A stretch of DNA of 64,000 nucleotides. Origin: Maratus speciosus (Eukaryota > Arthropoda > Arachnida > Araneae > Salticidae). Below the pieces are notes generated by a model. The model made no database searches. It was given only the letters and a program-made list of their open reading frames with translations, and had not been told where the DNA came from. The first letter of the stretch is position 1; each line of letters opens with the position of its first letter. A program made the position numbers and the translations under genes. Shown here piece by piece: positions 44,608 to 56,242 of the stretch. The DNA is taken from positions 320,412,283 to 320,476,282 of the forward strand of contig OZ010791.1 of assembly GCA_963932465.1 (NCBI GenBank), read 5' to 3'.

Positions 44608-44952
44608 ATGGATAAATTTATATTTTATCTAATTTAAAGCATCTAATTCAAATGTCATTGTCGAAGAGGAATTTAAAATATAAAGAATGTTAAAGATGCG
44701 ATCAAAATTTCAAGCTCGTTTCTTTCAAGATATGCAATGTTACTGAATCTATTGAGATTTCCAAATGATTAAGCCTTTCAGGGATCAAAGGAAAAGTCTG
44801 AAATATATCTTCTATTTAGAATGAAATTTATTTTCAGAAAAGATTTCAGGATATGATTTACTAAAAATTTATGCGAGAGGAATACTTAATAATTCTTTGT
44901 AAGTTTCTTTTGAATTGATCTAAATAAAATTTATTTTAAAATGAATAAATTT
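44608..44952 (+). repeat. dispersed direct repeat, copy 2
   Basis: This is the partner of the repeat at 39285-39642, 5.3 kb away in the same orientation. Neither copy has terminal repeats or coding sequence that would name the family. They may be two insertions of one repeat or the edges of an old segmental duplication. Confidence 0.75.
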
Positions 44953-45420
44953 CATGTGTAATTTGAAAGTAAAGTATAAAAAATTTATTTTTAAGAAAAT
45001 CTAAGGAATTTAATCAATGTCTGTTACTTTAGTTTCTCTGCGATACAAAATTTTATACTTTTTTGTATATATATATTTTTTTTTTTTACCCAATTTTCAT
45101 GAAAAGTATTTTTTATAATTATGGAAATGTAAATTATTTAAAAAAAAATTAAATATTAAGCATGTTTTAAAACTTTATATATTCTCTAAAATAATTCAAA
45201 TTTGAAAGAAGTTGATATATAATCTGAGAAAGATAAATAATTTCATTTTTAAGGATATGGAAATTAATTTATATTAGTAATAGCAAAGATATTTTTTTAA
45301 ATATTAATTTTTAAAAGAAACAAGTTTTTTATGAGTACTTTTCACTATAGGAATAATATTTTCAAAATATTCCCTTGACGCTAAAATACCAAAAGTGATT
45401 TTAAAAATATGACCCAAAAA

Positions 45421-45428
45421 CATTGTAC

Positions 45429-45467
<39 letters not shown>

Positions 45468-45531
45468 AAAAAAAAAAGATGTACAGTCAAAAAAAAAAAA
45501 AAAAAAAAAAAGAGGAAGAGAGAGAGACGGG
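45421..45531. repeat. poly(A) and GA-rich simple repeat
   Basis: Two long A tracts (about 45431-45477 and 45489-45511) are each preceded by GTACAGT(A/C), followed by AGAGAGAGA. The Lys-rich plus-strand frame and Phe-rich minus-strand frame through here are artefacts of this tract. Confidence 0.85.
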
Positions 45532-45856
45532 GTAGAACAAACACTACACACATTTTAATCATTAAATTGAGCCTGAAAAAATTGGAAATACCCATTCTAC
45601 TAGAAATCTTCTCTTCTTTAAATTTTAAAGAATTGTGGAAGAAAGCATTTTCTTCATGCTGAATTTGTATCAAACTCAAAAATTTCAATACGAACACCTA
45701 CATTTTATATTTTATTTGGCTTTTTTTTACCGAAAAGTATCTTACGATACAAAACGGTAAGTCATTCAGTCAAATAATTCAGAAATTATGAAGATTGTAA
45801 TGTTGGAACTTGTAATGATAAGTCCATGAAAAACAGATACGTACAGTATTTTAGGT

Positions 45857-47929
45857 ATATAAATAAGTGAAATGTGAATAAACTACAAATCATTTGTTAA
45901 AATGGTGTATAAACATTTAATACAGATAAAAACATTAAAATATCTATTTTACGGTTTCAGCCAACCTCCGTGGAATCTAAATGAATCAGGGATCTAAATG
46001 ATCAGGAATCTCTCTTCAGGAATCTAAATGAACCAAGCTGGTCAGCCCTGTCAAAACTCCGTCCGACAGAAAAACGCACACATGGGAAAAATAACCAATG
46101 ACAGGGAAATTAGAATTTACTGGCGCTATCTATTGAGATATGATGATAAATACTCTTTCGCCATGTATGCGTGAAAAAGTCAATAATCTGCATAACTCAA
46201 AACTACATGTTTCTAAGGATATCTAATCAAAGTTTTGCAATATTATATGAATTATTGTCATTACGCACTTCATATTTTCTTAATAAAATTTCTATTAATT
46301 CCCTAATTAAATTTCTATGTGAGTCATTACCTGTAACAATGAAGCTAGCATTCTCAAAATCAATATAGCAATGATATTGAGATAAAATCTCAACAAGGCT
46401 GTAGACGGATCTTGATATTTTATATCATTACGTGGTTATTTAACCTTTCCGAAAACTTTCTCTTAATCATACCTATATTATATTTCCTACTATTATCCTC
46501 ACTAGTAATGGGTATTTCATATATGCTGGCTCGAAATCTGAGAGGAACGAGGTCTAAAGGCTTGACCAACAGATTCATTAAACTGGGAGAGGATGTAGCT
46601 ATGAGACTTATGTCAAAATTAATTAAAAAATTTCTGAGTCTTTCAAACATAATAGGTACATACTGAAACTTCCTGAAAACTCTTATGGGGAAATCCACAT
46701 CTCTATGTTGAACCAAAGCACTGTCAAACTTCCCGATGATTCTATTAACGTAACCAATAGGAAAACCACGATCAACAGCAATTCCCCTGATAAAATCAAG
46801 TTCGTTTTGCAATTGAGTACCAGAACAAACCAAAAAGGCTCGTTTGATAAAAAAATTGAAGGCGGCGTTACGATAATTAAATGGGAGTGAGGCATTAAAT
46901 GGGATAACCGAATTTAACTTAACACCATTTTCCTATAAACTGAGTGCGTCAAAGTCAGATCATCCTTTGTAATAAGCACATCAAAAAAAGATAAAGTCAA
47001 ATTTTCTCCATTTCTAAAGTGAATTTTATATTATTATCTAATTCATTAAGGGCCGAGAGGAAGTCAGATAATGCTGAACGACCATGTTCCCATAAAATAA
47101 AAATGTCATCAACATACCTTAACCAAAGTGATGGTTTGGATCCAATTCAACTAGAATCCAATTCTCCAAAGTCTTAGTTTAAATTCCGCTAAGAGGACCG
47201 ATATCGGAAACACCATTGCGCTGCCTTTGACAGCCTGAAAAACTTATCATTAAAAGCAAAGACATTACTAAAGATAATTAAGTGACGATTTCAATGACGT
47301 CTTGATATTACTACTCAAATTTTCAGGGTTGCCATATGCAACTCCTGTACGATAAATAACTTCCTCGGTGTGAAGTGAGGGATATAATGACACAATATCC
47401 AGGCTTGCAAACATGATATCCCCGTGATGCGGATTTCCTTATTTTTATTAACAAAATCCTCTCGAGATAATAACTCTATTAGAGTTTAGCAAAATTTCTT
47501 TTAAGAAAGTAACGAAGGCATTTTCTATAAAGTAAACCTGACCAGAACAATTTGTATCATTGTCGGGAAACAATTGCTATCATTGGGAGATTGGGCTTAT
47601 GGCCTTTGAATAGACCTGTATGTTTTGGAATAACACACGCATGATTAATTCTAACCTCTTTTTCATACAATTTGGTCAAGAAACATGTATAATGAGCCCT
47701 TGAGTTTTCCAAAAAATGGAAGGCTTCGGATCCTTCGGCAATTTAACAAAATTCATTTCTTCTATAAAATCATTTAATTTAGCAACATAATCATCCAGAT
47801 TCCTGAAGAAAGCTACGGAGGTTGGCTGAAACCGTAGAATAGATATTTTAATGCTTTCATCTGTATTAAATGTTTATACACCATTTTAGCAAATGATTTG
47901 TAGCTTATTCACATTTCACTTATTTATAT
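45857..47929 (-). mobile_element. Penelope-like retroelement with inverted terminal repeats
   Basis: The ends 45857-45970 and 47816-47929 are about 114 bp inverted copies (ATATAAATAAGTGAAATGTG to ACGGTTTCAGCCAACCTCCG) with only a few mismatches. Between them the minus strand carries a decayed reverse transcriptase and a GIY-YIG-like tail. Penelope-like elements often end in direct or inverted repeats left by their unusual integration. Near the left end, 45970-46036 repeats GGAATCTAAATGA several times. Confidence 0.8.
46420..47800 (-). pseudogene. Penelope-like reverse transcriptase/GIY-YIG, pseudogene
   Basis: Reading leftward, the minus strand shows DDYVAKLNDFIEEMNFVKLP near 47790-47730, then MFASLDIVSLYPSLHTEEVI near 47400 (the first catalytic Asp block), then SLWLRYVDDIFILWEHGRSA with the YVDD motif at 47105-47116. 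DNNIKFTLEME follows near 47020. The final open frame, 46833-46420 (137 codons), begins MVCSGTQLQNELDFIRG and includes IYEIPIT with KRKFSERLNNH, the GIY-YIG endonuclease region with its Arg helix. Many frame breaks and stops (for example near 47000, 47220, 47480 and 47650) disable it. In function it would have been the combined reverse transcriptase and endonuclease. Confidence 0.8.
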
Positions 47930-48567
47930 TTGAATTATCTATGGCGTAATAGTCCAAAACTGTTTATATTTTAGGTATAAATAAAAAACTACTTAACGGA
48001 ATTGGCTGTAAATTTCTGGACACATATTTAAAGATTTTAGAATTAAATTTCTTTTAAAAAGTTCATAGATTACAAATCTTATATTTTTCGAAAATTGATA
48101 TTTCGAAAATATATTTTTTAAGAGAATTTCGAAAACAATATGACATATAAGCTATAAACTTTTTAACGGAAATTGATTTCTAGGAGCTTCAAAAATGCTA
48201 GTAAAAATTTCAAGTGGTTTTTAAGTATTCATAAAAACACCTGCATTTCAATATGTTTAGATAAGACAACAAATGAATTTAGTATTAGCAGTTCCAATCT
48301 TTAAACATTCTTAATTGATAATCTGAAACGAATGACTTCTCGTTTGTTAATTGGCAAAGTAGTCCAAATATGATGTCAAAAATAGGTAGTTGTATTGAAA
48401 AATTCCAATCACTGCATAGTTTCAGTAAGAAGACAACTCCTTAAGATTTTTCTTTTTTCATGTATAACTTGTAAAACGGCAATTTACAGTCACATAGTAC
48501 TTCCCGATTTTTGCAGTGACAATTTGCAGGTTAAAACGTATGGAGCTTTGGCTTTGTTTTCTTGGAG
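47930..48567. other. gene-free stretch
   Basis: AT-rich sequence with no supported gene. The 107-codon plus-strand frame at 48395-48718 overlaps the hairpin region and is not recognisable. Confidence 0.4.
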
Positions 48568-48575
48568 CTCTTTTA

Positions 48576-48711
48576 AGGCTAATATCAGAGGAACATCTTT
48601 TTGCACGCTTTTTTCCCTACATATCATCCCTGCACAATGCCAGCAGCATTGTTTAGGCATGATATGTAGGGAAAAAAGCGTGCAAAAAGAAGTTTGTCTA
48701 ACATCAGCCTT
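48576..48711. repeat. long hairpin with 31 bp perfect core
   Basis: CTTTTTGCACGCTTTTTTCC... at 48597-48627 is the exact complement of 48659-48689, 31 of 31 bases, with a 31-base loop that itself contains ACAATGC/GCATTGT. Imperfect pairing extends the arms outward to about 48576 and 48711 (AAGGCT.AT.T.AGA). It could be a very small foldback element or an RNA hairpin such as a microRNA-like precursor. No mature product can be assigned from sequence. Confidence 0.85.
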
Positions 48712-49301
48712 AGAATGAGTTTCTTATTTAGATTCATTTTGTTTTGCAATTTAAAAGTGTTTAAAAGAAATAGTGCAGAGTAAAAAAAAAAACAAAAAAA
48801 AAACAAAACAGGGAAATGATAATAAAAATGTGCCTAAAGAAATGTTCAATGTCCATTGATGAAGTTAGATTTTTTAAACTTTGCAGTTTGGCATAATATT
48901 AAATTTATTTCTCAACTACCAGCAATGCTCATGACATTGGTAATTAATGAAGGTTCTTTAAAAGTTCACAAAATCAAATTACGTTATTAAAAAAAATACA
49001 TTATTAGTGAGAGCAACATTTAGGTCTATAAACATTAAGTTCAAAATATTATTTCTAGTTTTCCTATTTCGATTCTCCCTTTTGTTTTTTAAGATCGAAT
49101 GTAATTCAAATTTTATTTATTTTCATGAAATCGGCGGCTGAGTTGTTGGAATGTATGCGAAGCTAATGGGGCTATCTGAAGCACAGATTCGGAACCACCG
49201 ATTTAGCATATAAAATAATGACGTAGACTGGAAAAAAGTAAATTATTTTAAATTTTATAGATTTTGTGTTAATGCCATGTGGTCACATTTTGAACGTGAG
49301 G
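48712..49301. other. gene-free stretch
   Basis: A-rich tract at 48783-48812. No coding sequence or terminal repeats were recognised. Confidence 0.45.
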
Positions 49302-49452
49302 TCCAGTCATTCGACCGTTTTATGAAAAACACGGTTTCATAACCATAATTTAACTGTATTCTCACCATAAAATGACCAAAAATATGGTCAGAATAGTGTT
49401 AAATTACGGTTGTGTAACCGTTTTAAGAAAAAAAACGGTCAAATGACTGGAC
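49302..49452. mobile_element. palindromic MITE, about 150 bp
   Basis: TCCAGTCATTCGACCGTTTT at 49302 matches, in reverse, TCCAGTCATTTGACCGTTTT from 49452. Further pairing (AACCATAATTTAAC with its complement, ACCATA) makes almost the whole element one hairpin. No coding capacity. The superfamily is not assigned. Confidence 0.8.
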
Positions 49453-50127
49453 AGAATGCTGCAAATTTTTAACAGTATAGTTTCTAAAAGCCTGATGCTA
49501 GCATTTTTCATTTTTCGTTTAGCTTTCCGATCAAATAGGAAACAAATATAATATCCGTTTCTAATTTGTTGCCATACAATACTATGCAAAAATACGATAA
49601 CTGCATTACTCGCTGATTTGAAACCTTCATAAAATGCCATTTCAGTCAAGGAATAATGGCTTTTATGAAATGGTTTGTGACAAATCGCTTGTTTTCAAAA
49701 GCCTGATCGCCGTGATCACATAATCTCGCACAATTATGTTAACGTTTAAGGTTGTTTTAGAAAGCTCTGTGCATAAAAACATAAATCTGGTCCAAAAAAC
49801 TGCATAAATCATTGAATTTTCTAAATCTTACTCTGCATTTTGAACTCTGTAGTAGTAAAAAGACGTAAGAAAAGATCTAATAAAAAACATATAAAATTCA
49901 TTCAAAATGCATAGCGTACTTTTAAATTTTTTGTGGCTGTATCTTTTTAATAAACCTTTATTTTTTTTCTCAAATGAGGTCGCGTAATTTGAATTTATAT
50001 TGTTGTTTAGACCCATATATCTGTCAAATACAGCTTTTTAACTATGCCCATTTTCATTATGACAGCAATGACACATCTTTTAATTGATGTATTGATCGTA
50101 AATTAAAAAATACCAAAAAAAAAATGC
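49453..50127. other. gene-free stretch
   Basis: No gene or repeat structure recognised. Open frames of 62-81 codons on the minus strand have no family signature. Confidence 0.4.
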
Positions 50128-50380
50128 TTAACACGTTGAGTGCCACGGTGACAGACACTGAAAAAAGTACAATTTTTTAAGTAATTTTTAAGAAAGTATA
50201 ATCCTGTAATAAATAAAAGTTAAGTAAATTTTAAATAAATTATCAGTAATTACAGAAATCAATATATATATTTTTAGTTTTATATCATATTTTAGACCGT
50301 CAGTCATCGCTGAATGACGCGTTCTAAACGGAAATTTCGGTGTCAGTCACCGGTGACCGACTTGGCGCTTAACGTATTAA
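50128..50380. mobile_element. piggyBac-type MITE with TTAA target
   Basis: The left end TTAACACGTTGAGTGCC and the right end in reverse TTAATACGTTAAGCGCC include the TTAA target duplicated at 50128-50131 and 50377-50380. Inside both is GGTGACAGACACTGA or its relative GGTGACTGACACCGA. A TTAA target is characteristic of piggyBac. There is no transposase in its 253 bp. Confidence 0.8.
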
Positions 50381-50716
50381 GTTACTGGAACAGGTTTACT
50401 CATTCATATTGGAAAAAAAAGCGTTTAACTATTTTTTCATAGCATTGATAGAAGTACCATACATACCGACATACATTGCGTACTTTTGGAAAAGGTAAAT
50501 TGGTAGAATTTTACAGGTGTACGTTATTCGCCAAATATAAAAAAGAAAGCTTAAAAATTAGCCATAAGAATTGAGATTTCTGTGTTAATGAATAGGATAA
50601 GAGGTTTGTAAAGAGAAATGAACGCTTTTTTGGAATTTTTTGTAACTCGGAAGAGGTTAAATTATATTTTCGCTCAAAAATAAAGAAGAATGAGAAAAAG
50701 CTGAAAAAATTTTGTC

Positions 50717-50751
<35 letters not shown>

Positions 50752-50801
50752 GTTTAAATAGATACGCGGGATAAAGCTTTGTATTGCAGCATTGAAATAT
50801 A

Positions 50802-51746
50802 CAGTCGAGTCTCCCTATAACGAAACTCCATACATGGAATTTCTCTATATAACGAATTTTTAGTAGGAACGGTCCCTTTTTCCCATGATATCATTAAAAA
50901 CAGTCTCCATATAGCGAAATATCTATCTCCATATAACGAATTTTTTCATAACATGTTCTTTATTTATTGTTTTAAAAAAGCTTCCAAATCATATGGAATA
51001 TATTTTCCATCACTGATTAGTGATTTATCGTTCAGTGCTGAGTTTTTTATCTTACTTTTCTACCTTGAATCTCCTTGTTTTTTATGTCCAACGAATTCTC
51101 CTCCCCCTCCCCCACACCTTCCAACATACTTCTTAAAAGAGTGTCAATTGGATTGTTACACATATAAGAACGGGATCAGAGAGGTAATTTAAGTTTAAGG
51201 TGAATGAGAATTCAAATGGAGGAAAATGTTCCCGATACTATTTTTCATTCCTTGATAAAATGTGAACATTTTTTCGAGAGTGTAAGAATTTTGAAATCAA
51301 AACAGCGAAAAATTACAGATTTTTTCGTCTAAAATTAATGTAAGTTTTCCTTATGTGATTTTTATTATGCTTTCAAATAAATGTCTGTTCTCCTTTTTGA
51401 AACTGTTTAAATAATTCAGAAATACAATATTAGGTTAATATTTATAGTTAAACATTTCAAATTCTTAATTAAACACCTCAAAAGTAATTTTTGTTCAAAA
51501 TTTACACATTCAATAGGAATTTTTACTCATCCTCTATATAACTAATTTCTCTATATAACTAATTTCTACTGGAACAATGGATTTCGTTATATAGAGACTC
51601 GACTGTATATATTCAGTAGAATCTCGATTTTTGTTCAAAATTTACACATTCAATAGGAATTTTTACTCATTCTCTATATAACGAATTTCTCTATATAAGG
51701 AATTTTTTACTGGAACAATGTATTTCGTTATATAGAGACTCGACTG
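50802..51746. mobile_element. Tigger-like MITE with duplicated right end
   Basis: The left end CAGTCGAGTCTCCCTATAAC at 50802 is matched in reverse by CAGTCGAGTCTCTATATAAC at both 51605 and 51746. TA flanks all ends. The interior contains CTCCATATAACGAATT and CTCTATATAAC.AATTTCT repeats. The second right end arises from a tandem duplication, listed separately. No transposase is visible; the 79-codon frame at 50953-51192 is unrecognised. Confidence 0.8.
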
Positions 51747-51771
51747 TATATATTCAGTAGAATCTCGTTAC
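51494..51771 (+). repeat. 138 bp tandem duplication spanning a MITE junction
   Basis: 51491-51628 and 51629-51766 are near-identical, each running from TTGTTCAAAATTTACACATTC to TATTCAGTAGAATCTCG. Each copy includes the right end of the Tigger-like MITE and the first bases of the neighbouring MITE. The period is 138 bp. Confidence 0.85.
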
Positions 51772-51934
51772 AACGAATGTCTTTTTAAACAATTTTCAAG
51801 TTTAACGAATATTATTTCGATTGTTATAAAAAAAATAAGCGATTTCATTATAAAAATATTCCATTTAACGAACTTTTCAGTGTAGTGAAATTAATCAGTG
51901 TTCCCTAGTGATTCGTTGTAACGAGATTTTACTG
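51755..51934. mobile_element. small Tigger-like MITE, 180 bp
   Basis: CAGTAGAATCTCGTTACAAC at 51755 and, in reverse from 51934, CAGTAAAATCTCGTTACAAC are near-perfect inverted ends. TTTAACGAA words repeat inside. TA follows the right end. The sequence differs from the adjacent MITE although both have CGTTA(T/C)-type ends. Confidence 0.8.
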
Positions 51935-51936
51935 TA

Positions 51937-52836
51937 TAAATCCTTCTTTAGGGTAACTGTATATATTTTATTGTTAAATAATTTGATTTATAATTGAAAA
52001 CGAATCTCTTTTTAAATGTCTAAAAATATTTATTCAGATAATCACCGTTTAGTTTCTTTTCTAGTTAAAGATTCTGTAAATTCATTTGATTTGATCTTAT
52101 TCTTTTCTTTTACATTTTCTAATGGGATACATCTGTGATCTATTTTACTATAATACTAAATTAGAAATGCACAAAAGAATTCTTTTAAAACAAAGCAAAA
52201 TAAAAAATTCAATAAAAAATATAATTGTCAAAAGAGTTGCAAATCGTAAAATTTTAAAGAGGCATTACATGACAAGTTCCCTCAAAGCACATTGTTTGAT
52301 AATAATATTTTATCCAACTAAATTTGAAAATTGATATTAATGTAATTTTTACTTTCATATACAATTAAACGTTTTGTATAGCTATTCTCTTGATAGTTCT
52401 CAGAGAGTTTTTGTTGTTAATTTAAATACTTCGCTATTGCATTAAAATATTTTAATGTCTTAAAAGTTTATTATTTTATTGAAATTAATCAAGAAATAAA
52501 GCGTAAGAAATGTAGCGTTAATAACTAACAGCACAGTTTTTTCAGTAACTATAAATGATAAAAAGCATTAGAATTATTGAAATTATTTATTGTGTCAAAC
52601 TTGGATAGTGTTTGCTGCATGTTGTGCATACACTGATGTCCAAATACAATGTCAAACAAATTCTTTATTCATTTAAAATTATATTATAGTCTTTAAAATT
52701 CATGCAAAATTTTTGTATAAATGTTTCTCAATTCTCATTTTACAATGTTCGTTCATAGCTAACAAAATAAGTGATTTTATGCTAATTTTAAGTGATTTAA
52801 TTGTTTAAAATTAAATTGTTGAATGACTGTTATATA
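51937..52836. other. gene-free AT-rich stretch
   Basis: No supported coding sequence; the Lys/Ile-rich 70-codon frame at 52122-52334 reflects base composition. Confidence 0.45.
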
Positions 52837-53900
52837 CACTGAAGAGAAAAAACATTATGACCACCTATCTAATTATGCATTCACCGCCCACTTTTGCCCC
52901 GCAAAACATCTGCAACCTGCCTTGGCATTAATGCCACAAGTGCTTGGTAGATGGTCGGAGACAGATTGTACCAAATGTTTAAGCAGCGGTCACGCCAATC
53001 CGGGATATTCTGACATGGTGGTTTTTGAACTCTGAGATGTCGTTACATGACATTGAGGATGGGCTGTATTGGATTAGGGTCCGCTGAGTTAGGTCACCAG
53101 GACATTAATTGGAATTCAGCATTATGTTCCTGGAACCATACGAGCACAGTTCGAGCCTTGTGACAGGGAGTGTTGTCCTGCTGGAAAACTCCATTCCATT
53201 TGGGATTGCAGACTCCCTGCAGACATATAGATTATCCATTAATTTCATGGTTTGTTCTACCACAACCACGGGTTCCAGTGACGTCCATGAAAACATCCCC
53301 CAAAGCTGAATACCGCCATCAGTGGCCTGTGTATGACCTACTGTACATTGGGGAACAACTGTTCGTCTGGAATAAGGCTTACTTTGACACGACGTGATGA
53401 ATGACGGATTCTGATTCATCCGACCAGGCAACTTTCTCCCACTGTCATGGTCCAGTCATGATTTTTTCAGACCCAGTGTAGACGTAGTTGGTAATTACGC
53501 TTGGTCAATAGAGCATGACGCATGAGCATGACGCCTGATGAGGAATGTCATATCCATCAGTGTCCACTGAACTGTGTTCTCCAAAACAATTCCACTTGCA
53601 CCTGCATTGCATTTGGTTTTCAGCTGAGCCACTGCCTGTATAGATTTTGTTTCACCAAGCGGGACAGTCTCTGACGTCCCTTTTCCGACGTATCACGGGG
53701 ACGTCAAACGCCATTGTGTCTATTGATGGTTTCACCGCCATTTATCCACTTTCATAAGTACTAACAACAGAAGGTTCAGAACAATGCACGAGTAGTGCAG
53801 TGCCGGAGGTACTCGTTCCCAGCCTTCAGGACATTGCAATCTGCCTTCTAACAAAGTAGCTTTAATCAGCAGCCTTTCGTATCTGACGCACAAGTAAGCA
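52837..53900 (-). mobile_element. Tc1-like transposon relic, 5' end lost
   Basis: The left (3') end CACTGAAGAGAAAAAACATT, next to TA, is a Tc1-type terminus. A transposase pseudogene on the minus strand follows. I found no matching inverted repeat on the right, so the 5' end is deleted or diverged beyond recognition. GC content is clearly higher than in the surroundings. Confidence 0.7.
52890..53760 (-). pseudogene. Tc1-like transposase pseudogene
   Basis: From right to left the minus strand shows an N-terminal remnant (RLSRLVKQNLYRQW near 53680), then, around 53330-53250, TDGGIQLWGMFSWTSLEPV and VVVVEQTMKLMDN. In another frame it shows FQQDNTPCHKARTVLVWFQE (53188-53129, second catalytic Asp), then PNPIQPILNVM (53082-53050), where Gln replaces the expected Glu of the third catalytic position. 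A C-terminal WYNLSPTIYQALVALMPRQ follows near 52970-52910. At least three frameshifts and several stops are present. The first Asp is not confidently located. Confidence 0.75.
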
Positions 53901-55006
53901 CAATAATGTCAATGCGGGTGCAAAGGAGTAATTACAGTGGGTCCCAACCCCTGTTAAACCAACATCGAAGGTGCAAAACCACATAACTCTAAAGTAAAAT
54001 AACCAAGAACAAAAATAAATAATTTCGATTCTCGGGTGGAGCATGGAAAGAATCTAAGTTTATTCCTGCATTCCCGAGTTGAGAGTGCAGGATTAAATAT
54101 AATCCCCAGTGGCGCAATGACTTTATAAATTAAAAAAAAAATATTACTTCTTTGACAGACTGATATGATCGAAACGGGAAAAGCAGACAACGGTTGTACC
54201 AACGGGCCGAGAAAAAGTTCAATGATGTAACTGGGAACTCAAAACGAAAGCATAGGGCCACATATTTGAAATATTAGAAGTTAATATTAGGATAGATTCT
54301 CAATCTTTTCTCTCAGAAGCAATTTAATTTCCAATAACACTTGGGTCATTTAATAAAACAAAATGAGTCAAATGTTGCTGTCTTCAATTTTAGAATGGCA
54401 ATTATTTTTACTTTTGCGTATACCCATGCTGGTAATAATTCAGCCTCAATCACTGCTAAATTTCGAGTCATTGCTATAATATATCAAAAAAAGTAAAATA
54501 TATTTATGCGGATGCGGTCTTTAAAATCATTTTCATGTACGTTGAATTGATTTATGGGTAATATAAAAACATATGCATTTTCTGGGCATGGCGCAATTAT
54601 AAGTAGCTAATAAATTGAGTTTCATAAACAAAGAAGTGTCTATGTCGCCACTATTTTGTAAATATAATGAACCGTTATTTTGGCGACCTTTGCGTCCCGT
54701 GTTTCGTCGGCATACCGGATTATGTAGGGTAATCAATTATATTCGCTAAAACCTTTGTTCACTCTTCAATCACGTTTCTAATGTTTTAAATTGGCTATAT
54801 TTTGTAACGCCAAGTGATCTAAACTTCTTGTGAAATGTCTCACTTCAATTTTGGCTGTTGAGTTTAAAAGTACTAATAACCGCTCTTCTGCGCAATTGTA
54901 AAATTGGGTCTCTCTTTACATTACCACTAAAAATACAATATCACTGTTATAACCTTCTTTTAATAATAGCTTTTTAAATAAATTCTTAATTCCCGTATTT
55001 AGAGTT
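53901..55006. other. gene-free stretch
   Basis: No gene supported. 54640-54730 is GC-richer and partly open on both strands (minus 54533-54736, 67 codons) without a recognised domain. Confidence 0.4.
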
Positions 55007-56060
55007 TTCTTGCATGTAGAGTTTTTTCTTGCATGTACATTATTGTACCACTGGCCCCCTTCACAGGGGTAGGTTAAGACTTGAGTTCAACAAAAGAAAA
55101 AAAGAGAAAAAAAGGGGAAAAAAACAAAAACAAAAGTACTTAATGCGTTTAAGAATTACAAAAATTAAATTAATTTAAATTAAATTGAATGCTGAAGGAG
55201 GCGGATGCTTCCCCCGATATGCGCAGACCATGCTTCTGAAAAGAACCCTTTAAATAGCGGAGATCACATCAACAGAGTAGACGCAGAGGCCTGCACTCTA
55301 GGGGGAAAAAAGGTTGAAAAGTGCACCGCGCTACGAAAGCGGGTGTATATATAGCTTCTGGGAAAAGGAGGAGGAGCTTAAGATGAGAAAATGAATTTGG
55401 ATGGCTGAGAGAAGTTACTCGCCGGATCCTTAAGTCTTTACTATTGAAGTTAAAAAATTTAGATAAAAAAATGCATTATAAAATTAAGAGTTAAAAAATA
55501 AGGAATTAAAAAATATGAAGATCATTTAAAATCATACCAACTTTAGGTCTACATCTATTACTGATATAAAATATGTCGTACATAGGGAGCGTTTTTAAAG
55601 CACTATTTTCTGAATTTTTTTAAAGAGAGATGGAAATTAATATTAAGATCCTGCATAAAAGTGTTAAATTTAGGGGAATTAATTTCTTTATAAAGGTGAT
55701 AATTTCGAATATAATAATGCACATCATATATTTGTCTAATAGTTGAATTTTACTATTGTAATAAGATTTAGACGTGAGTTTTGGTGATGTACTACCAAAT
55801 TTGACATCCGTAAGTTAAAATGAGGTGAACATAGGAAATGCAAAGAAGCAACCTGTTTTTAATTGTTAAATCACTATTTTGCGCTAAAAGGGGAAAAAGT
55901 AATCTTTTAGCAGCTAGAAACATCTTATGCGCGTAGTGTGTATGTTGTTTAATGTGAGTTTTTGGTCAATAATAATATCAAGGTATTTATATGTGGGTGA
56001 CCATGGTAATTCAATATTATTAAAATTTAATTTTATATTTATTTAAGTTGTTTCCCAGAA
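55007..56060 (-). mobile_element. Jockey-like LINE 3' fragment with UTR and tail
   Basis: On the minus strand, 56040-55540 encodes the end of a reverse transcriptase: KLNFNNIELPWSPTYKYLDI (56030-55970), AAKRLLFPLLAQNSDLTIKN (about 55920-55860), then LILTYGCQIW near 55800 and DLNINFHLSLKKFRK near 55630. Several frame breaks occur. The following 3' untranslated region, 55440-55050, is GC-richer and ends in a CCCC/GGGG hairpin (55053-55069). A short tail then repeats TTGCATGTA (55009 and 55029). It is 5'-truncated, as is common for LINEs. Confidence 0.65.
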
Positions 56061-56242
56061 GATTGCAGAATAAAATGCCCTGTGTTATGTTGACATTAGC
56101 TGCTATTCGCATTTTTGGAATAAAAAAAATAGAAGAAGGGGAGAAAAACCTCCTGGCTATACATGCAGTTTGAAGAGCTGAGTTTGTGACGTATGGAGTA
56201 AGGGGAGGAGTCTAGGCAGAAGTGAAAGTGGGGACCGCGTGA

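Noticed and set aside
45401..45697. Lys-rich plus and Phe-rich minus open frames
   Set aside because: They are translations of poly(A) tracts.
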